Shown here: piece after piece, positions 44,754 through 52,797 of the stretch
Numbering within the stretch: the first letter of the stretch is position 1
Layout: every line of letters starts with the position of its first letter
Assembly: GCA_024279425.1 (NCBI GenBank)
Contig: JAJRRO010000097.1
Span: forward strand, 1-64,000
Direction: 5' to 3'
Length of the DNA: 64,000 nucleotides
Source of the DNA: Bacteroidota bacterium
GTDB taxonomy: Bacteria; Bacteroidota; Bacteroidia; Flavobacteriales; Flavobacteriaceae
Made by a program: the position numbers and the translations under genes
Notes under the pieces: model-generated
Told to the model about the DNA's origin: nothing
The model's input: the letters and a program-made list of their open reading frames with translations, nothing else
Database searches by the model: none

Positions 44754-45401
44754 TTACGGAGCCAAGCGCTCAATTTTCCAATTGTAATCTTTTTGTAAGG
44801 AGTACCGAATCCTATCGTGTAGACGATTGGGTCTTCCTTGCCAAAATTCAATGGATATGGGTCTCACCATATACCCCCCCCAATATTTGGGCCTTGGTAT
44901 TTCTTTGCCTTCATATTCGGTCTCCAATTGTTTCAGATTTTCTTCCAGTTCTTCTCGTGAAGGAATGACCTGGCTTTGATTGGAAACAATGGCACCTAAT
45001 TTACTTCCATCAGGTCTTGACTCAAAATAACCATCGGACATATTTTCGGAAATCTTTTCAGCTGTTCCTTTTATAATTACCTGTCGCTCCATTTCATGCC
45101 AAAAAAATGACAGACAAACGTTGGCATTTTGGGCAATGGCCCTACCTTTTTCACTTTCGTAATTGGTATAGAATATAAAACCCTCGTGGGTGTATTTCTT
45201 TAAAAGCACTACCCTATTCTTTGGATAACCATCCAAACCAATTGTTGATATTGTCATTGTATTGGCCTCATCAACACTATCCAAAGCCTCTACCTCAAAG
45301 AACCATTTCTGAAACAATTGCATCGGATTGTCTGAAATGGCATCTTCGGTCAGGATACTTTTACCATAGGATTTTCTGGAATCACCAAAGTCTTTTTCCA
45401 T
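44754..45401 (-). CDS. pdxH: Pyridoxamine 5'-phosphate oxidase
   Basis: A 215-residue FMN-dependent oxidase that forms pyridoxal 5'-phosphate from pyridoxine or pyridoxamine phosphate. Motifs include NRVVLLKKYTHEGFIFYTNY, SQVIPSREELEE and the C-terminal FWQGRPNRLHDRIRY (PLP/FMN site). The length is normal. It leads the transcript that continues into sixA and ppk1. Confidence 0.95.
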   Translation of the reverse strand: MEKDFGDSRKSYGKSILTEDAISDNPMQLFQKWFFEVEALDSVDEANTMTISTIGLDGYPKNRVVLLKKYTHEGFIFYTNYESEKGRAIAQNANVCLSFFWHEMERQVIIKGTAEKISENMSDGYFESRPDGSKLGAIVSNQSQVIPSREELEENLKQLETEYEGKEIPRPKYWGGYMVRPISIEFWQGRPNRLHDRIRYSLQKDYNWKIERLAP

Positions 45402-45486
45402 CGAATTTTAATCTTAAAAACAAGATAGACAAAGTTCCGCAAAAGATTGGAAAAAAGGGAAGTATAAAGATTCTTTTATTGAGGTC

Positions 45487-45498
45487 TCGACTCCGCTC
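45487..45498. repeat. Copy of a short dispersed repeat (TCGACTCCGCTC)
   Basis: This 12-mer recurs at 60965-60976. The context here is GGTCTCGACTCCGCTCGACC, a small imperfect palindrome. It sits in the gap between rnz and pdxH, 3' to the rnz stop, and resembles the dispersed CTTCGACTCCGCTCAGG repeats seen in many Bacteroidota genomes. Confidence 0.45.
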
Positions 45499-45527
45499 GA
45501 CCGAACAAGTTGGTAAACTTATAATCG

Positions 45528-46433
45528 TTAAATTTCAAACTGTTTGCCATCATCGGCCAATTCGACATTGGCGAATACTTCCTGGGCTTCTTCTTTAAAT
45601 AATTCTAAAGATTTATAACGTGTTGAGTAGTGTCCGAGGATAAGGGTGCCAACCTCAGCTTCCCTTGCAATTTCAGCGGCTTGTTTTGCTGTGGCGTGCT
45701 TTGTCTTTGCAGATAAATGCGCTTCTGATTCCAAAAAAGTGGATTCATGATAAAGCACGTCGGCCTTTTTAATCTGTTCTACAATTTCAGGGTGGTAACC
45801 CGTGTCACTGCAATAAGCATAGCTCTTGGGTTTGGGTGGATCAAAAGTAAGTTCAACATTTTGAACGATCTTCCCATCATCCAAGGTAATGTCCTTGCCA
45901 TTTTTGATGTTCTGGAAGTAACATTTATCAATTTTGTGTTTTGCAACAGCCTCTATGTTCAACCTACGTTCACCCAATTTCTCTTTGAATAAAAAACCGT
46001 TGGTATATATTCTATGGTCCAAAGGAATGGTTTCCACGGATATCTTTTCATCTTCAAATATGTTCTGGCTTTCCTTTGATGTAAGTTCATGGAACCTGAG
46101 TGGGTAATTCGTCCAAGAATCGCCTAACTTCAAAAATAGGGTTATGGCCTCTTTAATCCCTTTCGGGCCATAAATATGCAATTCCTTGTCCCTACCAAGG
46201 AGGCGAAATGTAGATATTAGCCCAGGCAGACCAAAAAAGTGATCCCCATGCAAATGCGAAATAAAAATATGGTTGATCCTAGAAAACTTGATTTTGTTCT
46301 TGCGAAGCTGCACTTGTGTTCCCTCCCCACAATCTATTAAGAACAAATGGTTCTTAATTTCCAATACCTGGGAGGTAGGATTGGTCAATGTTCTTGGCGT
46401 TGCCGCATAGCAGCCTAAAATTTGTAATCTCAT
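45528..46433 (-). CDS. rnz: Ribonuclease Z
   Basis: A 301-residue metallo-beta-lactamase-fold endonuclease that trims tRNA 3' ends. The zinc motif is ISHLHGDHFFGLPGL (HxHxDH). Further ligands are in YCSDTGYHPE, FLESEAHL and LILGHYSTRYKS. The length fits the short form. Since the tRNAs in this window lack encoded CCA, such trimming is needed before CCA addition. The upstream neighbour is a degraded four-helix gene and then a small STAS-like gene. Confidence 0.94.
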   Translation of the reverse strand: MRLQILGCYAATPRTLTNPTSQVLEIKNHLFLIDCGEGTQVQLRKNKIKFSRINHIFISHLHGDHFFGLPGLISTFRLLGRDKELHIYGPKGIKEAITLFLKLGDSWTNYPLRFHELTSKESQNIFEDEKISVETIPLDHRIYTNGFLFKEKLGERRLNIEAVAKHKIDKCYFQNIKNGKDITLDDGKIVQNVELTFDPPKPKSYAYCSDTGYHPEIVEQIKKADVLYHESTFLESEAHLSAKTKHATAKQAAEIAREAEVGTLILGHYSTRYKSLELFKEEAQEVFANVELADDGKQFEI

Positions 46434-46480
46434 CGAAATGAAAAGGTGAAAATGAAAAATTAAAAATGAACAATCATAAG

Positions 46481-46836
46481 CTAACTAATGCGCTTTGCGG
46501 GTTTTACGATTGAAGCCAATAACTTAATAATTTGTGTTATTTTATCATGGACTTCACTATGTGTTGGCCTTCTAAATAGTCAGACCCATGTAATAAATCC
46601 AACCAATATCTAGTTTCATTCGCTTCCTTTAAACCAATTGACATCTTGTGGATGAAATCTTTTTTGCTCCCTGCATGTTCAGCCTCCCGTACCATTGCAC
46701 CAATGGAAATCCCAAATCTCATCAACTGCTTTAAAAGTATATGTTCATTATGATCAGCTCGTATTTCTTTAACCATTTTTATAATCGACAAAGCAAAATC
46801 AAAGCTCTTTTCTTCAATTATGTTTTTTTCTTTCGT
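46481..46836 (-). pseudogene. Degraded four-helix-bundle protein gene (23S IVS-protein family)
   Basis: The readable core (VKEIRADHNEHILLKQLMRF, GISIGAMVREAEHAGSKKDF, KANETRYWLDLLHGSDYLEG) is a typical member of the four-helix-bundle family. Two lesions are visible. At the 5' end the expected start, upstream of KEKNIIEEKSFDFALSIIK, reads ACG (46834-46836) instead of ATG; the only start-like codon left is an internal TTG at 46791. At the 3' end the frame stops at TAA right after SMIK. The family's usual tail continues in another frame as ITQIIKLLASIVK to a TAG at 46481, which one extra A in the AAAA run would restore. The restored protein would be about 118 residues, the family's normal length. 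A truncated 84-residue product from TTG cannot be excluded. Confidence 0.72.
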
Positions 46837-46866
46837 TTTCCTTTTTCAATTTAGAATTTTATATTC

Positions 46867-47199
46867 TTAAAGATCCAAATCCCTTTCTATTTCCTCCATT
46901 TCAATAATGTCCTTTGCTTCCTGGATTGTAGGAACCACACAGATTTCCTCAGGCACCTCATCAAAAGACACTTTATTGGTAACCAAAACAAAAGACTTTT
47001 TGGTTCCCCTATGATCATTGGATATTTGTAGAAATTCCAAAACATCGCCAGCTGTAAGTTTTGAAAATGAAAAAAGGTTAACGATTATATGGTTATTTTT
47101 GACCTTGGAATAGGCATTTTCTAAATTTTCCATGAATTTTTTAAGAGAAATATCTTCTTGAAAAATAATTGTAGTTGTTCCTTCCTGGTCGAGAATCAT
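46867..47199 (-). CDS. Small conserved hypothetical protein (STAS-like)
   Basis: A 110-residue soluble protein with an alternating strand-helix pattern (IIVNLFSFSKLTAGDVLEFL, KSFVLVTNKVSFDEVPEEI) that resembles a STAS-like fold. The acidic C-terminus reads EMEEIERDLDL. It is 6 bp after pyrB and so is probably the third gene of the pyrR-pyrB transcript, upstream of the degraded four-helix gene and rnz. No motif gives a function. Confidence 0.75.
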   Translation of the reverse strand: MILDQEGTTTIIFQEDISLKKFMENLENAYSKVKNNHIIVNLFSFSKLTAGDVLEFLQISNDHRGTKKSFVLVTNKVSFDEVPEEICVVPTIQEAKDIIEMEEIERDLDL

Positions 47200-47205
47200 A
47201 AAATA

Positions 47206-48132
47206 CTATTTTATCTTTGAGGCCAATAAATAAATTACGGCCATACGTATGGCGACTCCATTTTCAACCTGTCCCAATATAATGGACTGCTTTGAGTCTG
47301 CCACATCACTTGTAATCTCAACGCCTCTATTTATAGGTCCTGGGTGCATTATTACCACTTCTTTATCCAAGGAGTCCAGAAGTGCTTTATTTACACCGAA
47401 CTGCTGTGTATATTCCCGTGTCGTTGGAAAATAACTGATATCAAGTCGTTCGTTCTGTATTCGCAGCATATTGGCCACATCGCACCAATCCAAAGCCTTG
47501 CGCAAATTGGTTTCCACTTCTACTCCTAAAGATTCAATATGTTTTGGCATTAGCGTCTTAGGCCCACATACCTTTACCTTGGCGCCCTGCAATTTTAAGG
47601 CGAAAATATTGGACAAGGCCACTCTGGAATGCAAAATATCACCTACAATCACTACTTTTTTACCCGCAACATCTCCCAACCTTTCACGTATGGAATATGA
47701 ATCGAGCAACGCCTGTGTAGGATGTTCATGAGCTCCGTCACCAGCATTTACTATTGAAGCGTTCACGTGTTTTGACAAGAATATGCCTGCACCAGGATTT
47801 GGGTGGCGCATGACCACCATATCAACCTTCATCGAAAGAATATTGTTCACAGTATCTATAAGGGTCTCCCCTTTCTTTACAGAAGATTGTCCGGCAGAAA
47901 AGTTAATTACATCGGCAGATAGTCTTTTTTCAGCCAATTCAAACGACAATTTTGTCCGTGTACTGTTCTCGAAAAAGATATTCGCTATGGTAATGTCACG
48001 TAAGGATGGTACTTTTTTAATGGAACGATTGATTACCTCCTTGAAATGATCGGCAGTTTCAAAAATGAGCTGTATATCCTTTTCCTTAAGATATTTTATC
48101 CCCAATAAGTGCTTTACACTCAGTTCGCTCAT
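47206..48132 (-). CDS. pyrB: Aspartate carbamoyltransferase catalytic subunit
   Basis: A 308-residue enzyme joining carbamoyl phosphate and aspartate, the committed step of pyrimidine synthesis. The carbamoyl-phosphate site is FFENSTRTKLSFELAE, the 80s loop is INFSAGQSSVKKGETLIDT, and MRHPNPGAG, HPTQALLD and HPGPINRGVEI are all present. It follows pyrR after 3 bp. No pyrI gene is adjacent. Confidence 0.96.
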   Translation of the reverse strand: MSELSVKHLLGIKYLKEKDIQLIFETADHFKEVINRSIKKVPSLRDITIANIFFENSTRTKLSFELAEKRLSADVINFSAGQSSVKKGETLIDTVNNILSMKVDMVVMRHPNPGAGIFLSKHVNASIVNAGDGAHEHPTQALLDSYSIRERLGDVAGKKVVIVGDILHSRVALSNIFALKLQGAKVKVCGPKTLMPKHIESLGVEVETNLRKALDWCDVANMLRIQNERLDISYFPTTREYTQQFGVNKALLDSLDKEVVIMHPGPINRGVEITSDVADSKQSIILGQVENGVAIRMAVIYLLASKIK

Positions 48133-48135
48133 TTT

Positions 48136-48675
48136 TTACTTATTTATCAAATAGATTACATCCTCTCCATCATTTTCCTCCCACATCACCTTTACTTTTT
48201 CCTCATTTATGGCATCAACTTGCCTGCCTCTATAATTAGGCTGAATGGGCAGATGCCTACTAAAACGTCTATCGATCAAGGTTAATAATTCTATTTCGGA
48301 AGGTCTGCCGAATGACTGTATAGCCGTCAATGCCGCTCTAATACTTCGGCCCGTATAAAGTACGTCATCAATTAAAACCACTTTTTTGTCCTCTACTAAA
48401 AAATCAATCTTTGTTTGGGTGGCTTCAAGTGTTTTGTCTCCCCTTCTAAAGTCATCCCTATAAAATGTAATGTCCAAGAAACCAACATCAATATGCTTCA
48501 CTCCATATTCTTCCTGAAGAATTCTAGTAAGCCGATCTGCTACAAAAGTTCCCCTAGGTTGAATTCCAATTAGAACAGTCTCTGAAAAATCGAGATGATT
48601 TTCAAGAAGTTGGCAAGCCAATCGATGAAGGATGATGTTTATTTCTTTTGAGGAGAGTAGTACTTTTTGACTCAT
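48136..48675 (-). CDS. pyrR: Bifunctional PyrR: pyr regulator / uracil phosphoribosyltransferase
   Basis: A 179-residue phosphoribosyltransferase-fold protein. The PRPP loop is KVVLIDDVLYTGRSIRAAL, and LIGIQPRGTFVADRL is present near the N-terminus. PyrR binds pyr mRNA and responds to UMP in other bacteria. Here it is the first gene of the pyr transcript. The distance from the -7 box to its ATG is only about 26 bp, so no upstream attenuator exists; any RNA target must be inside the operon or elsewhere. Confidence 0.93.
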   Translation of the reverse strand: MSQKVLLSSKEINIILHRLACQLLENHLDFSETVLIGIQPRGTFVADRLTRILQEEYGVKHIDVGFLDITFYRDDFRRGDKTLEATQTKIDFLVEDKKVVLIDDVLYTGRSIRAALTAIQSFGRPSEIELLTLIDRRFSRHLPIQPNYRGRQVDAINEEKVKVMWEENDGEDVIYLINK

Positions 48676-49101
48676 ATTAGGTCATCAACACTTTTGTATT
48701 GCAAAAATAGGGAATTCCCATTAAAGTATGAATACATTGAAAAATAAGATACAAACTGCTTTGTATTGATTGTTTTTAAAATCTGCAAAAGTGTTGCTTT
48801 TTGTCCATTCAAACAGTATCGTAAAAGATGGATTAACGAAACTACTAAAAAGGACCGCAAATGGCATTGAAAATGCTTATTTGATTAGCCCGGTTTAGCA
48901 AGTTTCATAAATCGGCCGTTTTATGGGGTCATAGATTTCTTTTGTAAGTCATTGGAGCACATTTCTTTTGGGATTATGGTTAACCACAGGTGAATTGACT
49001 CGAATGGCCTAACTAAAATGAGTGCCCGAGGAATTTCTTAAAATCACCGATCTCGAAAGAATCCTTGAATGTTGGATAAACCACAATTTCGGGTATTCAT
49101 T
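48676..49101. other. 426-bp intergenic region between pyrR and the PQQ dehydrogenase gene
   Basis: It holds the pyrR -7 box at 48702-48709. The remainder has frequent stops on all frames and no RNA gene, repeat or terminator that I can recognise. Confidence 0.5.
48702..48709 (-). promoter_or_regulatory. -7 promoter box of pyrR-pyrB
   Basis: TATTTTTG on the minus strand, a perfect TAnnTTTG, 26 bp before the pyrR ATG at 48675. No convincing -33 element. Confidence 0.5.
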
Positions 49102-51237
49102 TTAGTGGATGTTACCATTCGTTTGATCATTCAAGTCTTTATTATTTCTTAAATCCTTTGCAGCACTTAGAATATAGTTTTTAATATTTTCTATTTTCTT
49201 TTCATCTAAACGATCACCAAAATTGGGCATGCCTTTACCAAGAAATGCTCCTTCCCCTACTATTTGGGAAAATATCCCGAATACTGCTTTATTGGAATAC
49301 GCAATGTCAGGATAGGCGCCTCCTCCATTTCCAGGTGAACCATGACATCTATTACAATATTGGTCAAAAACCAACTTTCCTTGTTCAATATTACCAATAT
49401 CTACAACAACCTCTAGCTCAATAAGTTCCTTTGTCATAACTGGATATTCAGGAATATGCTCATTTTCACCTAATGCAAAAGTATATATAGTACCAGGGTA
49501 TAGTTGATCTGTATATCGTACAAACCGACCACCAACTCCACCCCAACCCGATACTATGGTAACGTATTGTATGTCGTCCACCAGATAGGAAATGGGTGAA
49601 GCGATAACCCCTGATTCCACATTGAATCGCCATTTTTCTGTTCCATCTGCCGCATCATAGGCAACCAGAAAACCTTCAGCATTTCCCTGAAATACTAAAT
49701 CTTCGGTGCTTAGAACGCCAGCATTCCAGGTTGTTTTATGGATTACTTTCCATACTTCTGTTTTCTGAATAGGATCCCAGGCAATCAACATCCCTTTTTC
49801 ATCTGGAGCCAAGGGGTCCATACGGGTAACGGCATTTTTATCTCCCCCAAGGGCAATATTACCGGCTCGAATATCTTTGTTATATTCCCAATGTAAAGGT
49901 TGCCCATAAATCATAGATTGATCCCTTGCCGGTATGTAAACCAATTTCGTGACTGGATTGAAGGCCATAGGTTGCCAGTTATGCCCACCAGATGGACCTG
50001 GGAATATTTGTGCATTAACCTCTTTAAATCGACTAAAATCGGTTTCTATAGGGCGCCCGGTTTCCAAATCAACACTGGTTGCCCAATTAGTATATACATA
50101 AGGGTCTGCTGAAATCAACTTTCCATTCGTACGATCCAGTACGTAGAAGAAGCCGTTTTTGGGTGCTTGCATCAACACTTTTCTGGGAGTTCCATTGATT
50201 TCCAAATCGGCCAAAATAATATGCTGGGTCGCGGTATAATCCCAACTTTCACCGGGTGTTGTCTGATAGTGCCATTTTAATTCCCCATTCTCTGGATTTA
50301 AGGCTACTATAGAGGATAAATAGAGATTATCACCTCCTTGAGGGCTTCTCAATGCCTGATTCCATAAGGTCCCATTCCCGACTCCCACATAGATTAATTT
50401 GAGTTTCGGATCATAAGCAAAAGCATCCCAAGCAGTTCCACCACCACCGGATTCCCACCACTTTCCAGTCCATGTTTTAGCGGCTTCTTCCATAGCCTTC
50501 GATTCAAAACCATCAGCGGGATTGCCAGGTACTGTGTAAAACCTCCAAACCTGATCACCTGTTAGGGCATCATAGGCTGTGACATATCCTCTTACGCCCA
50601 ATTCAGCGCCACCATTTCCAATGATTACTTTTCCATCATATACTCTGGGTGCACCAGTAATGGTATAACTCTCACTTTGATCCACAGTCAAAACCTCCCA
50701 AGCCTTTTTACCAGTTGCAGCGTCAATAGCGACTAACCTTCCGTCAAGTGTTCCGACATAAACAAGACCTTTATACAATGCCACTCCACGATTAACTACA
50801 TCACAACAGGCTATTTCGCCATATTCGCGAGGCACCTTAGGGTCAAAAATCCAAATGATCTCCGCTTTTCTAACATCAACTGCGTATACAATACTCCACG
50901 GTGCACTTACGTACATGATACCATCCACTACCAAAGGTGTTGCTTCAAATCCTTTTGTAGTACCAAGATTTAATGTCCAGGCCAATCCCAAACTATCAAT
51001 GTTGGATTTGGTAATCTTGTTTAAAGCACTGAATCGGTCTTCGCTATAGTTTCTCCCATACGACAGCCAATCTCCGGGTGACTTATCGGTACTTATCAGC
51101 CGATTGTCGTCAATTTTATTCGTTACTGATTGAATATGTTCCTTTGTTCCAGAGACAGAAGTCTGGTTGCAGCTTACCATTATCAATAAGCATACAATTA
51201 AATATGTTGTTTTGGGCAGCGTGATCATATTTTTCAT
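49102..51237 (-). CDS. Lipoprotein PQQ-dependent alcohol dehydrogenase with C-terminal cytochrome c
   Basis: A quinohaemoprotein dehydrogenase of about 711 residues. The N-terminus has a lipoprotein signal (TTYLIVCLLIMVSCNQ). The eight-blade PQQ propeller (about 60-580) shows repeated AxDxxxG-type blades (VAIDAATGKKAWEV, VAYDAADGTEKWRF) and the vicinal Cys pair in GEIACCDVVNRG that contacts PQQ. The C-terminal domain carries a haem c motif, FDQYCNRCHGSPGNGGG. Electrons probably pass from an alcohol or sugar through PQQ and haem to the respiratory chain. I chose ATG 51237; 51255 and 51228 are alternatives. No pqq biosynthesis genes are in the window. The gene stands alone. Confidence 0.92.
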   Translation of the reverse strand: MKNMITLPKTTYLIVCLLIMVSCNQTSVSGTKEHIQSVTNKIDDNRLISTDKSPGDWLSYGRNYSEDRFSALNKITKSNIDSLGLAWTLNLGTTKGFEATPLVVDGIMYVSAPWSIVYAVDVRKAEIIWIFDPKVPREYGEIACCDVVNRGVALYKGLVYVGTLDGRLVAIDAATGKKAWEVLTVDQSESYTITGAPRVYDGKVIIGNGGAELGVRGYVTAYDALTGDQVWRFYTVPGNPADGFESKAMEEAAKTWTGKWWESGGGGTAWDAFAYDPKLKLIYVGVGNGTLWNQALRSPQGGDNLYLSSIVALNPENGELKWHYQTTPGESWDYTATQHIILADLEINGTPRKVLMQAPKNGFFYVLDRTNGKLISADPYVYTNWATSVDLETGRPIETDFSRFKEVNAQIFPGPSGGHNWQPMAFNPVTKLVYIPARDQSMIYGQPLHWEYNKDIRAGNIALGGDKNAVTRMDPLAPDEKGMLIAWDPIQKTEVWKVIHKTTWNAGVLSTEDLVFQGNAEGFLVAYDAADGTEKWRFNVESGVIASPISYLVDDIQYVTIVSGWGGVGGRFVRYTDQLYPGTIYTFALGENEHIPEYPVMTKELIELEVVVDIGNIEQGKLVFDQYCNRCHGSPGNGGGAYPDIAYSNKAVFGIFSQIVGEGAFLGKGMPNFGDRLDEKKIENIKNYILSAAKDLRNNKDLNDQTNGNIH

Positions 51238-51255
51238 TTTATGAATGGTAACCAT

Positions 51256-51629
51256 TGGATATAGTTACGAGTAAGTATATTTCTTTAATGACCTTAATTT
51301 ATGAATATTCTATTGATTATCAATCAATAAGAAAACGAATCAAAGAAGTATACGTATAACATTCGTTTACAAACGGAAATATAACTAACGAGCAAAGTTG
51401 AAGTACTTGGAGAATATCTTTCTAAAATTCCCATAAAACGAACCTTTTTTGGGACATTGACACTCTTCTTCACTCTATTCCTTTAATCAGTGCTTTATGG
51501 GACGTTGAATTTGGAGAATTTTCTATACCAAAAACGCCTATAAATCGTTATTGGTTTATAAAAAATGCTATCAGCTGTCTAGGAGGTCAACCATCATATT
51601 CCTACGTTGGCAGCATTCAAAAAACAACA
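51256..51629. other. 374-bp region with repeats upstream of an AT-rich lipoprotein gene
   Basis: No gene is visible. It contains the inverted pair CCCATAAAAC (51430-51439) and GCTTTATGGG (51492-51501), matching at nine of ten positions. It also contains a nested hairpin at 51564-51617 (AATGCT/AGCATT outside, TAGGA/TCCTA inside) ending 12 bp before the next ATG. Confidence 0.45.
51424..51455. repeat. Left copy of an imperfect 32-bp direct repeat
   Basis: This stretch around TAAAACGAACCTTTT matches 52647-52678 (around CTAAACGAACGTTTT) at 23 of 32 positions. The two copies bracket the AT-rich lipoprotein gene. Confidence 0.35.
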
Positions 51630-52562
51630 ATGAGGATAAGAGCCCTTTTAAAAATCATATTTGTATTATTAATCATTTCTTGTTCATCAAATGAAAGTGA
51701 TAGTATAGAATCAGTAACATATCCTTCATTTGGTTCAGAAACGGAAGTGACCATTAATAATCTTTCTTTTGATGCAATGGAGCCATTCATATCGTCTAAT
51801 GGAAACTATCTGTTCTTTAATAATTTAAATGATGGTGTAAATACGAAACTTTATTATGCTACTAAAATTAATGACTCAACCTTTAATTATGTTGGAGAAT
51901 TGATAGGAACTAATCAACCAACTACACCTCATTTAGATGCAGTTGCCGACATGGATTCTAATGGAAATTTTTACTGGACATCAACAAGAAATTATCCTAA
52001 TGAATTGAACAATCTCTTTCACGGAACTTTTAGCATTGGGAATGTTAGTGATATTGAAAGAGTACAAGGAGATTTTAATATGAATACTTCTGGTTGGCTT
52101 GTAATGGATCACGGAATAAGTTTGGATGGACAATTTTTATACTTCAATAATGCAAGATTTGATGCTGTTAATTGTCAAGGTCCTTGTGAAACCACATTAG
52201 GAGTTGCACAAAAAGACGATGCTTCAACATTTAGTACTCTTCCGAATTCGGAATCAATTTTACAAAACATCAATGATGCAAATTATATCTATTACGCGCC
52301 TTGTATAAGCAGTGATAATTTGGAATTATATTTTACAAGATATTTAAAAGGACAAATTACTTCAAGTACGGTTTTTGAAATATGCGTAGCGGTTAGAGGT
52401 AATTCTTTATCCGAATTTTCAATACCAAAAGTTTTGTTTTCGGAAGTTATTTCAAATTTAATAGAAGCCCCGACTCTTACGGCAGACAAAAACATCATCT
52501 ATTATCATCGAAAAACCTCTGATTCACATAAAATTATGATGAGATATCGAAATACTTTATAA
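51630..52562 (+). CDS. Lipoprotein with TolB/PD40-like beta-propeller repeats
   Basis: A 310-residue lipoprotein. The signal peptide is LLKIIFVLLIISCSSN with a lipobox Cys. The mature part has PD40-like blades such as DAMEPFISSNGNYLFFNN and YYAPCISSDNLELYFTRY, the pattern Px-x-S-x-D/N-G-x-x-L/Y-F of WD40-like TolB propellers. Function unknown; such proteins bind partners or glycans at the envelope. The gene is clearly more AT-rich than its neighbours and lies between imperfect repeats, so it was probably acquired recently. Confidence 0.82.
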   Translation: MRIRALLKIIFVLLIISCSSNESDSIESVTYPSFGSETEVTINNLSFDAMEPFISSNGNYLFFNNLNDGVNTKLYYATKINDSTFNYVGELIGTNQPTTPHLDAVADMDSNGNFYWTSTRNYPNELNNLFHGTFSIGNVSDIERVQGDFNMNTSGWLVMDHGISLDGQFLYFNNARFDAVNCQGPCETTLGVAQKDDASTFSTLPNSESILQNINDANYIYYAPCISSDNLELYFTRYLKGQITSSTVFEICVAVRGNSLSEFSIPKVLFSEVISNLIEAPTLTADKNIIYYHRKTSDSHKIMMRYRNTL

Positions 52563-52646
52563 AGTGATTCTAACACCAATAAAACTACTACCATTAAAGA
52601 ACTGAGTTAAATTTCGAAATTATTCATATACGAAACCATTATTTTC

Positions 52647-52678
52647 AAAAGCTCCACTAAACGAACGTTTTAAGGAAC
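52647..52678. repeat. Right copy of the imperfect 32-bp direct repeat
   Basis: Partner of 51424-51455, 84 bp after the lipoprotein stop. The best-conserved core is AAACGAAC followed by TTTT. Confidence 0.35.
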
Positions 52679-52729
52679 TACTCTTTAGGTTTAGGTATTA
52701 CGATTTAAAAATTATAATCCAAAAACAAA

Positions 52730-52758
52730 AAAGCCCTGACGGGTACCGTCAGGGCTTT
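52730..52758 (-). terminator. Intrinsic terminator of rpsA
   Basis: A perfect 13-bp stem (AAAGCCCTGACGG with its complement, 3-nt loop). On the minus strand it is followed by TTTTTTGTTTTT. It lies 40 bp past the rpsA stop. Confidence 0.85.
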
Positions 52759-52761
52759 AAG

Positions 52762-52781
52762 ATTCCTGCTTAGGCAGGAAT
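52762..52781 (-). other. Second stem-loop before the rpsA terminator
   Basis: ATTCCTGC and GCAGGAAT form a perfect 8-bp stem with a 4-nt loop, just after the rpsA stop and before the terminator hairpin. It has no T-tract and may protect the mRNA 3' end. Confidence 0.45.
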
Positions 52782-52797
52782 AACATTTATTAAGAGC

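Noticed and set aside
48672-48860. A 62-residue minus-strand ORF upstream of pyrR
   Set aside because: It covers the pyrR promoter and has no motif; it overlaps the pyrR start and is best read as chance.
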